Positions 1 to 8,992 are shown, numbered from the stretch's first letter. The stretch: DNA of 37,305 nt from Bryobacterales bacterium (GCA_003135055.1 PLDF01000483.1:1-37305); one strand, 5' to 3'. Numbers and translations: made by a program. Notes: a model not told the origin generated them from the sequence alone.

Positions 1-2465
1 CCAGCTTGCCCAATGGCAGGATCAATACAGCCTACACTACTACGACGCTTGCGGGGACTGGCGGAGTCACGCCCTATAACTGGACAGCCACGGGTGTGCC
101 AACCGGCCTGAGCGTCAACCCAGTCACGGGCGTGCTCTCGGGAACTCCCACACAGAGCGGACTCTTTACCGTAAACGTCACTCTGACGGATAACAGCGCC
201 CAAACAGCCAACGCCTCGCTCTCGCTGAACATAGTGCCCACTCTGGTGATTCTGACCACCGGGATGCCATCGGGCACGGCGGGTACAGGATACTTCACGA
301 CGTTTTCGGCTACTGGTGGCACTCCACCCTACTTGTGGGCTGCCACGGGTTTGCCGCCGGGCTTGGGCCTGAATGCGAGCTCGGGACTCGTTTCCGGAAG
401 TCCGAGCCTGAGCGGGAGTTATAACGTCAATGTCACACTGACGGATAACAGCGGGCAGACGAAGATGGCAACCTTCGGCTTGACGATAGCGCCCGCTCCG
501 CTACCGCCGGTGCAAATCACCACCACGTCGGTACCGAACGGAACGGTGGGCGTCTTTTACGCCGCACAGATTGGCGTGACCGGCGGAAATGGCGGGCCTT
601 ATACGTTTAGTGCGGCGGGCGGTTTGCCCCCTGGCTTGCAAGTATCGAATAGTGGGCAGGTGCAAGGAACGCCCACCGCGCCCGGCCCTTTTTCTTTTGG
701 CGTGACTGCGTCGGATTCGGCGAACAACAGCGCGTCGGCAACCATTTCGATCACCATTGTTGCCGCGCCCCTGGTCATCACCACGGGAGCCTTGAGCAAT
801 GTACAAGCGGGTTCCTCATTCGGTATCGCGTTCACGGCAACCGGCGGCGTGCCGCCATTGGTATTCAGCCTGAGCGGAACCGCGCCCCCGGGCGCCAGTC
901 TCAGCTCAAACGGTACGCTGAGCGGGACTGCGACCACAGTGGGATCGTACTCATTCAGTGTCACCGTGACGGACAGCGTCAAGAGCACCGCGTCCAAGGG
1001 CTTCACGCTGGTGGTGACGCCGGCGCCGCTGACCATCGCCACGGCGTCGCTTCCCAATGGGCAGGCTGGAGTGGCCTATGCGGGACAGTTCGCCGCGGCG
1101 GGCGGAACGCCGCCCTATACGTGGTCGGGTTCGGCCGGAGGCGGGTTGAGCGTCTCTTCGAGCGGCGCGGTGTCGGGCACGCCGCCAGCCGTGGGGACGT
1201 TTACAGTGACGGTGACGGTCACGGACAGCTTGGGCGTGAAGGCCAGTGGAAGCTTTTCTGTGACCGTCAATCCGTCGAGTCTGGCGGTGACGACATCGAG
1301 TTTGCCCAACGGCGCGCTGACTTCGGCATATTCCGCGAGCTTGAGCGCGACTGGCGGAACACCGCCCTATACGTGGTCGGCCAGCGGGTTGCCTGCCGGC
1401 ATCACGGCGTCGTCCAGTGGAACCTTGAGCGGAACTCCAACCTCGCCGGGACCGTTCACGGTGACCGTGACGGTGAAGGATTCGGCGGGCGTTTCGGCGT
1501 CCGCCAGCCTGGGCCTGACAATTTTGCCGGCTCCGCTGAAGATCACCACCACGGGAATCTCACCGCCTACCCTGGGGGCTTCCTTCTCAGTGGCCTTCGG
1601 CGCGACCGGCGGAGCGCCGCCCTATACCTGGAGCGCCACGGGATTGCCAACGGGCGTGACGATTAATTCCACCGGCACGTTGAGCGGCACGCCGGCGGCG
1701 GTGGGTGCATCGCCGATTACGGTGACCGTCACGGACAGCAACGGGCTGACGGCCAGCGAAACCTTGAATCTGACTGTTGGTCTGCCCGCGGCGCCGGCCG
1801 TCAGTATCACCGGCTTGCCGTCGACGGCGAATCCGGGGACGCAATCCACCGCTTCGGTGACGTTCAATGCGGCGTATCCGGTGGATGTAACCGTGAATCT
1901 GACGCTGACTTTCGCGCCGCTCTCGGGCGCGGACGACCCGAACATTCAATTCTCTACGGGCGGGCGAACCGCGACGCTAACGGTTAAGGCCGGAGCGACG
2001 ACCTCCACCGCGAGCATTGGCGTGCAAACGGGAACCGTGGCGGGAACGATCACCATCACCTCCCAATTGCTGGCGGCAGGGCAGGACATTACGCCCGTCC
2101 CGGCGCCAACGAAGACTCTCGTGATCGGCCCGGCGTCTCCGTCGGTTACCAGTGTGACGGCCGCGGTCAATAGCACCGGCTTTACCGTCACTATCGACGG
2201 CTTCGACCCGACGCGCGCGGTCACACAAGTGGTGTTCACGTTCGCGGCCGCGGCGGGTTCTACGCTACAGGCATCGTCGGTAACCATATCGGCGGCATCG
2301 CTATTCACCAGCTGGTATCAGAGCTCCGCGTCGACCGCATTCGGCAGTCAGTTCAGCTTCACTCTGCCATTCACGGTGACAGGCAATGTGCAGTCGATCG
2401 CGTCGGTGACGGTGACGCTGGTGAATCCGACGGGGACTTCCACCGCGATGACGACGAGCTTGTAG
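1..2465 (+). CDS. Putative-Ig (He_PIG) repeat surface protein, 5' truncated
   Basis: The frame is open from the left edge, so the true start and any signal peptide lie outside the window. Seven repeats of about 80-85 residues are visible, each with an (L/V/M)PNG-type opening, a TGG(T/V)PPYTW core, a GLP.G(L/V) turn and an SGTLSGTP-like end followed by a TVTVTD strand. This is the He_PIG/putative Ig pattern found in large exported or surface proteins. After about residue 590 the repeats stop and a different beta-rich segment of about 230 residues, rich in Thr, Ser and Val, runs to the stop. There are no catalytic motifs. The likely role is an extracellular structural or adhesive protein; its binding partner cannot be told. 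The repeats are also alike at DNA level, with near-identical stretches near 1100, 1354 and 1608 at about 254-bp spacing, so copy number may vary between strains. Confidence 0.85.
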   Translation, partial: SLPNGRINTAYTTTTLAGTGGVTPYNWTATGVPTGLSVNPVTGVLSGTPTQSGLFTVNVTLTDNSAQTANASLSLNIVPTLVILTTGMPSGTAGTGYFTTFSATGGTPPYLWAATGLPPGLGLNASSGLVSGSPSLSGSYNVNVTLTDNSGQTKMATFGLTIAPAPLPPVQITTTSVPNGTVGVFYAAQIGVTGGNGGPYTFSAAGGLPPGLQVSNSGQVQGTPTAPGPFSFGVTASDSANNSASATISITIVAAPLVITTGALSNVQAGSSFGIAFTATGGVPPLVFSLSGTAPPGASLSSNGTLSGTATTVGSYSFSVTVTDSVKSTASKGFTLVVTPAPLTIATASLPNGQAGVAYAGQFAAAGGTPPYTWSGSAGGGLSVSSSGAVSGTPPAVGTFTVTVTVTDSLGVKASGSFSVTVNPSSLAVTTSSLPNGALTSAYSASLSATGGTPPYTWSASGLPAGITASSSGTLSGTPTSPGPFTVTVTVKDSAGVSASASLGLTILPAPLKITTTGISPPTLGASFSVAFGATGGAPPYTWSATGLPTGVTINSTGTLSGTPAAVGASPITVTVTDSNGLTASETLNLTVGLPAAPAVSITGLPSTANPGTQSTASVTFNAAYPVDVTVNLTLTFAPLSGADDPNIQFSTGGRTATLTVKAGATTSTASIGVQTGTVAGTITITSQLLAAGQDITPVPAPTKTLVIGPASPSVTSVTAAVNSTGFTVTIDGFDPTRAVTQVVFTFAAAAGSTLQASSVTISAASLFTSWYQSSASTAFGSQFSFTLPFTVTGNVQSIASVTVTLVNPTGTSTAMTTSL

Positions 2466-3025
2466 CTCGCGCGCTAACCCGTGGGCCTCCGCGAGGCGCG
2501 GGCGACACCTTGCGGATTCGGCTCGCGCTGCGGCGGCGGAGAGATTTCCCGTTGCGTCGATGGCACTCCGGCCGGTTGCGATAACTGCGCGGCGAACCGC
2601 CAGCCCTCCATATCCACCGAAGCGCCGAATGCGCCGAGCCCCGCGATTGGAGCGGGGATTGCGGGTGCTTAACGGGATTCGGGAAAAGCCGGGTGAACCG
2701 CATTCGCGGGCAGGTTGGCAACCCAATGCCGCGCATCCTTTGCCCAAACCGGGAACTGCGCAAAAGCCCGTAGGGCGGACCCCTTGGTCCGCGCGGCTCC
2801 CCCTGGACCCGCTCTCGCTTAGCTAAATCAGCCCCATGCGATCGCCGGAGAGGCCGACCGGGGGGCCGGCCGCGGACCAGGGGAGTGACCAGGGGGTCCG
2901 CCCTACAATTAATCCGGACATCCGAACGGAACCTGTGCTGGCTACTCCTTCCCGAATCCGCTTAAGCACACGGAGATTGCGGGAATGGTGGAATTGTAAA
3001 TGGGATATGACAGAGGCGAGTTGCC
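2466..3025. other. Intergenic region of 560 bp without a supported gene
   Basis: I see no credible gene here: the short open frames lack family features and run through repeat sequence. The region holds a GGGCAGGTTGGCAACC-like dispersed motif near 2708, related to one near 36550, and the inverted-repeat element listed separately at 2770-2906. The last 120 bases presumably contain the promoter of the small coiled-coil gene, but I cannot point to a convincing -35/-10 pair. Confidence 0.6.
2770..2906. repeat. Imperfect inverted-repeat (MITE/REP-like) element
   Basis: The outer arms are 14 bp and perfect: GTAGGGCGGACCCC at 2770-2783 pairs with its complement at 2893-2906. Inner arms TGGTCCGCG (2785-2793) and CGCGGACCA (2871-2879) are also complementary, with an extra dozen bases on the right side. 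The whole unit of about 137 bp could fold into one long hairpin. It has no coding capacity. It resembles a non-autonomous palindromic element. Confidence 0.6.
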
Positions 3026-3343
3026 ATGACGGTTGAAGATCGCAACGAAGTTCGCGCTATTGTCAAAGAAGAGATTCAGGCTCTCGAAAAGGCTCTCGAA
3101 TCCCTCCCGACGAAGGATGAGATGCAACACGCCCTCCACGCGATGAAGGATGAGATCGTCGAAGCGGTGCGCGACATGCAGACCGAGATGCTGCGCGGCC
3201 TGGAACGATTTTCCCGCGGCAATTTCAGCCGCTTCCACACCGTCGAAACAACTCAGGCCGACGTCAACACCAGGCTCGGCTTGGTGGAAGAGCGTCTCCT
3301 CGCCGTCGAGCTCCGCATCCCTACGCAACCTCCCCGGCAATAA
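3026..3343 (+). CDS. Small coiled-coil hypothetical protein
   Basis: This 105-residue protein is dominated by charged heptad-like helices, with Glu/Lys/Arg and Leu/Met spacing throughout residues 1-60, then a second helix at about 75-95. It has no signal peptide, membrane segment or catalytic motif. It resembles in style, though not in obvious sequence, the coiled-coil protein at 16146-16436. The gene lies in the same direction as the molybdopterin oxidoreductase gene 29 bp downstream and may be read with it. I do not recognise a family; an oligomerising or scaffold role is only a guess. Confidence 0.6.
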   Translation: MTVEDRNEVRAIVKEEIQALEKALESLPTKDEMQHALHAMKDEIVEAVRDMQTEMLRGLERFSRGNFSRFHTVETTQADVNTRLGLVEERLLAVELRIPTQPPRQ

Positions 3344-3372
3344 CTCGCTGCAAGCCGCTATAATCGTGACAA

Positions 3373-5442
3373 ATGCCTGAAGTCCGCCACTCCGTGTGCG
3401 CGCTCGATTGTCCCGACTGCTGCTCGCTTCTGATCAACGTCGAGGACGGCCGAGGCGCCAAGCTCCGCGGCAACCCGGCGCATCCGGTTACGCGCGGCTT
3501 CCTCTGCGGCAAAGTGGCCCAGTATCTCGAACGCGAATATCATCCCGGCCGTCTGCTCTACCCGCAGCGCCGCATCGGCGCCAAAGGCGAAGGGCGCTTC
3601 GCGCGTATCTGCTGGGACGAGGCTCTCGACGCCATCGCCACGCGTCTCCAATCCACCGCCGCTGAATTCGGACCGGAATCCGTTCTGCCCTACAGCTACG
3701 CCGGCACCATGGGGCTGCTGAACTTCGGCGGAATGGACCGCCGCTTTTTCCATCGCCTGGGCGCGTCGCGGCTCGACCGCACCATCTGCTCCACCGCCGG
3801 CATGGCCGGTATGACCGAAGCGCTGGGCATCCGTTACGGAACCGAGCCCGAGCAGTTCCGGCACGCGCGGCTCATTATCGCCTGGGGCGCAAACGTGTTG
3901 GGCACTAACGTCCACTTGTGGCCGTTCATCGTGGAAGCGCGGCGCAACGGCGCCAAGTTTTACGTGATCGATCCGTACCGCAACCGCACCGGCGCCGCCG
4001 CGGACAAGCATATCTTCATCAATCCCGGCAGCGATACGGCTCTGGCGCTGGCCATGATGCACGTCATTGTGGGCGAGAATCTGCACGACGCCGACTACGT
4101 GGCGCGCTACACCGAGGGATTCGACGCACTGCGCGAACGCGTGCGCGAGTGGATGCCGCAACGCGCGGCGGAGCTCACGGGCATCGCCGCCGAGGAAATC
4201 GCGGCCCTGGCGCGCGAATATGCCACGACGCGGCCCGCGGTCATCCGCCTCAACTACGGCATCCAGCGTAGCGAGCGCGGCGCCATGGCGGTGCGCACCA
4301 TCGCGCTGTTGCCGGCGATCGTCGGATCGTGGAAGGAGATCGGCGGCGGCGTGCAGCTTTCCACCTCGCAGGCGTTCCACTTGAACAAGCGCGGCCTGGA
4401 GCGCGAGGACCTGCAACAGATACCGCTCGGCCGCGAGGCGCGCATCGTCAATATGACGGAGCTCGGCGGCGCGCTCTCGACGCTGGGCAACCCTCCGGTG
4501 AAAGCGCTGGTGGTCTACAACTCGAACCCCGCCGCCATCGCGCCCAATCAGAACGCCGTGCTGGCGGGGCTGCGCCGCGACGACCTGTTCACCGTAGTGC
4601 TCGAGCAGTTTCAGAACGATACCGCCGATTACGCCGACATCCTGCTGCCCGCCACCACGTTTCTGGAACATACCGACCTCTACTACGCATACGGCCACTA
4701 TTACCTGCAGCTCGCGCGCCCCGCGCTTCCGGCGCCGGGCGAAACCAAATCGAACGTGGAAGTTTTCCGCCTGATCGCGCAGCGCATGGGCTTCCGCGAC
4801 CCGTGCTTCGGCGATTCCGTAGACGACATGATCCGCACGCTGCTCGATTCGTCGCATCCGTTTATCAAAGGCATCACCATCGAAGAGCTCGACCGCGAGC
4901 ATTTCGTGCGCTTGCGCATGCCCGATCCGTTCCGCCCTTTCGCCGAAGGCAATTTCGGGGCGTATCCTGGTCAACCCGCCGACGGAAAGTGCCACTTCAA
5001 CGCCGAAACGCTGGACTATGCGCCGCCCGTCGAATCGCGCCATGGCGACGCCGAGCTGCGCCGCAAATATCCCTTCGAGCTGATTTCGCCCAAGAACGAC
5101 GACAGCATGAACTCCACCTTCGGCCACCGCGACGCCGTGGACCGCGAGACCGCCACGCTCCATCTGAACGGCGAAGACGCGGCCCGCCTGGGTATCCACG
5201 CCGAAGATCAGGTGCGGGTGTACAACGGCCGCGGATCGTGCGTGCTGATTGCCTCCATCGCCAATGCTTCCATCGATTCCGCCGTACGCCCGGGCGTGGT
5301 GTGCGCGCCGTCCGTGCGATGGGGCAAGCGTGCGCCGGGCAAGCGCGGCGTGAACGCGTTGACGTCCGAACGCCTCACCGACGCGGGCGGCGGACCTGCC
5401 TTCTATAGCTGCCTCGTTCAAGTGGAGAGAATCGGAGACTGA
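3373..5442 (+). CDS. Molybdopterin-dependent oxidoreductase with N-terminal 4Fe-4S site
   Basis: This 689-residue protein belongs to the formate dehydrogenase/DMSO reductase superfamily of Mo/W-bisMGD enzymes. Cysteines at 9, 13 and 16 plus the later Cys in GFLCGK form the N-terminal iron-sulfur site. The catalytic domain follows, with RTICSTAGMAG near residue 140 and a WGANVLGTN stretch near 175. The C-terminal dinucleotide-binding domain starts around residue 550 (LISPKNDDSMNSTFGHRD) and ends with the usual cofactor-cradle segment. No Tat signal is visible, so it is probably cytoplasmic. The substrate cannot be deduced: this soluble branch is often annotated only as formate-dehydrogenase-like or anaerobic dehydrogenase. 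Its stop overlaps the start of the next gene (TGATG), so it probably heads an operon with the lipoprotein and membrane protein, neither of which looks like an electron-transfer subunit. Confidence 0.9.
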   Translation: MPEVRHSVCALDCPDCCSLLINVEDGRGAKLRGNPAHPVTRGFLCGKVAQYLEREYHPGRLLYPQRRIGAKGEGRFARICWDEALDAIATRLQSTAAEFGPESVLPYSYAGTMGLLNFGGMDRRFFHRLGASRLDRTICSTAGMAGMTEALGIRYGTEPEQFRHARLIIAWGANVLGTNVHLWPFIVEARRNGAKFYVIDPYRNRTGAAADKHIFINPGSDTALALAMMHVIVGENLHDADYVARYTEGFDALRERVREWMPQRAAELTGIAAEEIAALAREYATTRPAVIRLNYGIQRSERGAMAVRTIALLPAIVGSWKEIGGGVQLSTSQAFHLNKRGLEREDLQQIPLGREARIVNMTELGGALSTLGNPPVKALVVYNSNPAAIAPNQNAVLAGLRRDDLFTVVLEQFQNDTADYADILLPATTFLEHTDLYYAYGHYYLQLARPALPAPGETKSNVEVFRLIAQRMGFRDPCFGDSVDDMIRTLLDSSHPFIKGITIEELDREHFVRLRMPDPFRPFAEGNFGAYPGQPADGKCHFNAETLDYAPPVESRHGDAELRRKYPFELISPKNDDSMNSTFGHRDAVDRETATLHLNGEDAARLGIHAEDQVRVYNGRGSCVLIASIANASIDSAVRPGVVCAPSVRWGKRAPGKRGVNALTSERLTDAGGGPAFYSCLVQVERIGD

Positions 5443-5987
5443 TGGGTCACGCACGATTGCCGCTCGCCGCCATGCTCGCGGCCATGGCGCTTGCGCCCGC
5501 GGGGTGCAACCGGGAACACAAAGTCACGATAAAAGAGACCGTGGAAGAGGCGCCGGGCACGATCGGAACCGCCATGGTGATCGACATGGGCGATCCCAAG
5601 CAGGAAAGGCAGCTCGTCAGCGGCTTCTACGCCATCGAGTCCAACTCCTGGCGTTGGACGGCCAAGGACTTCACCGTTTCCCTGCGGCCGCCCGCCGGCT
5701 CGGCCGCGCAAGGCGCCACGCTGATCTTCGCGCTTTCCATCCCGCAAGCGACCGTCGATCGATTGAAGAGCGTCACGCTCTCGGCCTTCGTCAATGGAAC
5801 CGCGCTCGCGCCGGAAACCTACGCTCGCGCCGGCCAGTACGAATACAAGCGCGGCGTACCGCCCAACGTGCTGAAGGGGCGCGCCGTCCGCGTGGAGTTC
5901 CATCTGGATAAATCCATGCCGCCGGCCGGCGGCGATGCGCGCGAGTTGGGCGTGGTGGCGCGAAGCGTAGGGCTCGAATCGAAATGA
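5442..5987 (+). CDS. Predicted lipoprotein of unknown function
   Basis: This 181-residue product has an N-terminal hydrophobic segment ending in APAGC, a plausible lipobox with Cys at about residue 23, so it is probably a lipid-anchored envelope protein. The mature part looks beta-rich, with an acidic first third and a segment about carrying Trp-containing GFYAIESNSWRW. The start overlaps the preceding stop by one base (TGATG), and its own stop overlaps the next start (ATGA), so the three genes are translationally coupled. I do not recognise the family. The short second half, with alternating hydrophobic residues, resembles a beta-sandwich domain, which is inference only. Confidence 0.75.
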   Translation: MGHARLPLAAMLAAMALAPAGCNREHKVTIKETVEEAPGTIGTAMVIDMGDPKQERQLVSGFYAIESNSWRWTAKDFTVSLRPPAGSAAQGATLIFALSIPQATVDRLKSVTLSAFVNGTALAPETYARAGQYEYKRGVPPNVLKGRAVRVEFHLDKSMPPAGGDARELGVVARSVGLESK

Positions 5988-7885
5988 CGCGCGCCCGGAC
6001 CGTGGCCTGGTGGACGGTCCCTTCGCTGGTCTGCCTGCTGATTCACTGGCAGGGCTTCACCGCCTGGTTCCGCGCCGACGATTTCGCCTGGCTTTCCAAT
6101 TTCAACCGGATTCATGGCTTTCACGATCTGCTGGCAATACTGTTCGGTCCGCAGGCGCAAGGCACCATTCGCCCCTTCAGTGAGCGGGCGTTTTTCGTGA
6201 TCGGCTACGGCTTGTTTGGCCTGGATGCACTGCCCTTCCGCATCGCGATCTTCGCGACGCAGTTTGCCGCGCTGGCGCTGGCTGCGTTAGTGGGGGCCAA
6301 GCTGACCGGCAGCCGCGCCGCGGGCTTCTGCGCCGCCCTGCTGTGGACCGTCAACAGCACCACCGTCCAACCGCTGTCCTGGGCTTGCGTCTACAACCAG
6401 GTGATGTGCGCGTTCTTCCTGCTGCTGGCGTTCTACTTCCTGCTGCGCCATATCGAAGCCGGCGATGAAAATCCAGCAGCCCGTCTTGACGAGAAGGGCC
6501 ACGAGAGTCATTACGGGAGTCGTTACAACAGTCGCTACAAGATCTGTGAATGGGTGGTCTTCCTGCTGGGTTTCGGCGCGCTCGAATTGAACGTGGTCTA
6601 TCCAGTGCTGGCCGCGGCTTACACGCTGCTATGCGCGCGCAAATTCTTTCGCGGCACGCTGCCGATGCTGGCCGTATCCATTGGTTACACCATCGTGCAC
6701 ACGCTGGCTGCCCCGCCCCCCGCTACCGGCGTCTACGCCATGCATTTCCGCCCGTCTATGCTGCGCACGCTGGCGGTCTACTGGACATGGTCCATCGGGC
6801 CGGTGTTTCTCCCAACCTCACGGCACATCCGGCTGTGGATGCTGCTGGCCGGCGTCGCGGTCGTTTCCGTTGGGCTGCTCGTATTCGCCGCACGCCGATG
6901 GCGCGCGGGCCGGCGTGCGGCGCTATTCTGCCTGGTCTGGTATCTGGTCACATTCGCGCCGATGCTGCCGTTGCGCGACCACGTGACGGAATACTATCCG
7001 TACATACCGGTGATCGGGCTCGCGTGGCTTGGCGGCTGGGGATTGGTTGAGGCATGGCGCAGCGGTTCCGGTGGACGCGCCACGGCCGTTGCCATGGCGG
7101 CGCTGTATGCGGCGATGGTGTTGCCGCGGACGGTGACCTCATCGGAATGGAACCACCGTCTTACCATCAAGGCTCGCGATCTGGTGGAAGGGGTGGCGCG
7201 GGCACGCGAGTTGCATCCCGGCGAGGCGATTTTGCTCTATGGCGCCGATGACGAGCAATTCCTGAATGCCATTCACCAAAAGGCATTTTCCCTGCTTGGC
7301 ATGAACAATGTGTATCTGGTGCCGGGCAGTGAGAAACAGATCCCGGAACCGGCAGGCTGGGGCCGCGTGGAAGACTATATCCTGGCGCCGGACATCGTGG
7401 CCCGGGCGCTCGACCTCGATGAGCTCCAGGTGTACGATGTTCACGGCGGCGTCCTGCGAAACATCACCACCGATTATAGTGACACCTTCTCCGAAAGCGG
7501 GCTGCCCCTGCGCATTTCCGCCGGCGATCCCTTGACCGCCTATCTGCTCGGTCCCGAATGGTACGCACTCGACGTGGATCACCGCTGGATGCCCAAGCGC
7601 GCCACCCTGCGCATTGGCGCGCCCGCGGAGCCGGGGAAAAAGCTGCACCTGAGCGGCTACTTGCCGGATGCTTTGGGCGCCGTGCAAGTCACCGTAACTG
7701 TGGATGGCGCGCCGCTGCCGCCCCAGCCGGTGCGTCCGGGTCCGTTCGAAGCGGTCTTTCCGCTGCCCGATTCGGTAGTGGGAAAGAGCGAGATGCTGGT
7801 GGCCGTGGAAGCGAGCCGGACCTACCGGCCGCCGGAAGACGGGCGCGAACTGGGGTTCTCGTTTGGCGTGTTTGAGGTGCGGTAG
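5984..7885 (+). CDS. Polytopic membrane protein, glycosyltransferase (GT39/PMT)-like
   Basis: This 633-residue protein has about ten hydrophobic segments between residues 8 and 385, followed by a soluble C-terminal part of about 240 residues. The first loop carries FRADDFAWL, an acidic motif of the kind found after the first membrane helix in GT-C/PMT-type glycosyltransferases, where Asp residues bind the lipid-linked sugar donor. That suggests a lipid-sugar-dependent transferase in the inner membrane, with moderate support. The ATG overlaps the upstream lipoprotein stop (ATGA). A loop near residue 174-186 is encoded by three 12-bp tandem units (6505-6540) giving SHYG/SRYN/SRYK, apparently a recent in-frame expansion. 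The C-terminal domain ends in a beta-rich region of unknown role. Confidence 0.75.
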   Translation: MTRARTVAWWTVPSLVCLLIHWQGFTAWFRADDFAWLSNFNRIHGFHDLLAILFGPQAQGTIRPFSERAFFVIGYGLFGLDALPFRIAIFATQFAALALAALVGAKLTGSRAAGFCAALLWTVNSTTVQPLSWACVYNQVMCAFFLLLAFYFLLRHIEAGDENPAARLDEKGHESHYGSRYNSRYKICEWVVFLLGFGALELNVVYPVLAAAYTLLCARKFFRGTLPMLAVSIGYTIVHTLAAPPPATGVYAMHFRPSMLRTLAVYWTWSIGPVFLPTSRHIRLWMLLAGVAVVSVGLLVFAARRWRAGRRAALFCLVWYLVTFAPMLPLRDHVTEYYPYIPVIGLAWLGGWGLVEAWRSGSGGRATAVAMAALYAAMVLPRTVTSSEWNHRLTIKARDLVEGVARARELHPGEAILLYGADDEQFLNAIHQKAFSLLGMNNVYLVPGSEKQIPEPAGWGRVEDYILAPDIVARALDLDELQVYDVHGGVLRNITTDYSDTFSESGLPLRISAGDPLTAYLLGPEWYALDVDHRWMPKRATLRIGAPAEPGKKLHLSGYLPDALGAVQVTVTVDGAPLPPQPVRPGPFEAVFPLPDSVVGKSEMLVAVEASRTYRPPEDGRELGFSFGVFEVR

Positions 7886-7895
7886 CGCCGCGACC

Positions 7896-7960
7896 CAACG
7901 TGGGACAGACGCTTTCGTCTGTCAACCCCGCGATCTCAGCGATTCTTTGACAGTTTCTCA
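7896..7960 (+). repeat. 65-bp direct repeat, left copy
   Basis: This segment, beginning CAACGTGGGACAGACGCTTT, is repeated at 8812-8876 at roughly 80% identity by eye. The two copies flank the DtxR-type gene. The core GTGGG(A/G)CAG(A/G)CGCTTTC also appears inverted at about 8764-8785, so it belongs to a dispersed repeat family. Confidence 0.6.
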
Positions 7961-8001
7961 GCCTCAGACTCATCAAGCTCGCGGTCGCGGTAGTAGCGGA
8001 A

Positions 8002-8706
8002 TTATTGCGGACCGGCCGGCGAGCCGGCAAGCACCAAAATTTCGGAAGCGAGCTCATGGCTAACCCGGAATGCCGGTTTTCCGCCAACGCTCACTAACAG
8101 CGATGCATTCCGCCTTCCGGGTTGCACCATCAAGCCCGCGCCTGGCGTCAGTCCCAAGCGTTTCATTTCCCGGAGGGCTGTAGCGTTACGGTCCGAAACG
8201 CTGCTGATCAGGGCGGGGACGCCGCATGGCCACTTCGAAAGAGCGACCTCATCGCGAGCCGCAACCGCTCCGTCCTTTTCCGGAATTACGTGCCCGTGCG
8301 GATCGACATCCGGATCGCCGAGTTTGGCGGCAATCCGGTCTTCCAGGCGTTCCGAGATATAGTGCTCCAGGCGCTCCGCCTCGTCGTGGACTTCATCCCA
8401 GGAAAAATCGAGCACGTCGTGAAGAAATCTCTCCAGCAAACGATGGTGGCGCAAAATCTCTAAAGCCCGGCGCTTCCCCATTTCCGTCAGGCGCACGCCG
8501 TAGTGCTTCTCGTATTTGACGAACGAGGGCCGCTGGTTGGCAAGCTTTTGCAGCATTCCGGTGACGGAAGCGGCGCGGATCTCCAGATGGCCGGCGAGAG
8601 CGTTACTGCTCACCCGTTGCTCCGCAAGGCCGCTCAATTCGAGGATCGCCTTGAGGTAATCGTCGACCGCCTCGGTGGTGGACGGCCCGTGTGGTTTAGT
8701 ACTCAC
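8002..8706 (-). CDS. DtxR/MntR-family metal-dependent transcriptional regulator
   Basis: This 234-residue protein starts with the winged helix typical of DtxR/IdeR/MntR proteins (TTEAVDDYLKAILEL, then SVTGMLQKLA as recognition helix and YGVRLTEMGKRRA as wing). The metal-binding and dimerisation domain follows, with HHRLLERFL and DEAERLEHYIS supplying His and Glu ligands around residues 85-120. A C-terminal FeoA/SH3-like domain spans about 155-230. It should sense Mn2+ or Fe2+ and repress uptake genes. The GTG start is forced by an in-frame stop three codons upstream. A palindrome, TTTAGTACTCACTAAA on the plus strand, overlaps this start codon, so autoregulation is likely. The divergent TonB receptor has a matching palindrome. 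Whether Mn or Fe is the signal cannot be decided from sequence. Confidence 0.9.
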   Translation of the reverse strand: MSTKPHGPSTTEAVDDYLKAILELSGLAEQRVSSNALAGHLEIRAASVTGMLQKLANQRPSFVKYEKHYGVRLTEMGKRRALEILRHHRLLERFLHDVLDFSWDEVHDEAERLEHYISERLEDRIAAKLGDPDVDPHGHVIPEKDGAVAARDEVALSKWPCGVPALISSVSDRNATALREMKRLGLTPGAGLMVQPGRRNASLLVSVGGKPAFRVSHELASEILVLAGSPAGPQ

Positions 8707-8710
8707 TAAA
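8695..8710. promoter_or_regulatory. DtxR-type operator overlapping the regulator start codon
   Basis: TTTAGTACTCACTAAA has perfect 6-bp arms, TTTAGT and ACTAAA, around a 4-bp centre. It covers the GTG start (8704-8706, minus strand). A TAAGAT -10-like hexamer lies 3 bases upstream of the GTG on the minus strand, with no Shine-Dalgarno, suggesting a leaderless transcript repressed at initiation. Confidence 0.6.
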
Positions 8711-8811
8711 TCTTATGCTAACCGATCTGGGGAAGCCTCGAAACCATCGGTTGTCAGACGAAGGCGCAGGCGAAAGCGCCTGCCACCACAAAAACGCAAA
8801 CCTATGCGCGC

Positions 8812-8876
8812 CAACGTGGGGCAGGCGCTTTCATCTGTCAAACCAACGATCCCAGCGATTCCTTCACAGCTTTTGA
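8812..8876 (+). repeat. 65-bp direct repeat, right copy
   Basis: This is the partner of 7896-7960, beginning CAACGTGGGGCAGGCGCTTT. Just to its left, CAGGCG-AAAG-CGCCTG at 8767-8782 forms a hairpin that is the same core motif in inverted orientation. Confidence 0.6.
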
Positions 8877-8974
8877 GAAAGGCGGAACCATAACCAGACG
8901 CATAATCGGAGCTTGGCCCCGCAAAAGCCCGCTTGTGTTCCGCCACGGATGTGTTGTAAGCTGAAACATTATAT

Positions 8975-8990
8975 TTTAGGTATACCTAAA
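8975..8990. promoter_or_regulatory. Perfect 16-bp DtxR-type operator at the TonB receptor start
   Basis: TTTAGGTATACCTAAA is a perfect palindrome ending two bases before the receptor ATG at 8993. Its TTTAGG/CCTAAA arms match the general DtxR/IdeR half-site style and the TTTAGT/ACTAAA arms at the regulator's own start. A TATATT hexamer at 8970-8975 could be the -10 box. There is no Shine-Dalgarno between the palindrome and the ATG. Confidence 0.7.
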
Positions 8991-8992
8991 TA

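Noticed and set aside
1..2465. Regular repeats considered as a CRISPR-like array
   Set aside because: The period is about 250 bp, the repeats are coding and diverged, and they encode Ig-like domains.
3358..5454. Very long open frame on the minus strand opposite the molybdopterin oxidoreductase gene
   Set aside because: It is a mirror effect of GC-rich codons. The product is Arg/Ala/His-rich with no family features, while the plus strand encodes a recognisable enzyme.
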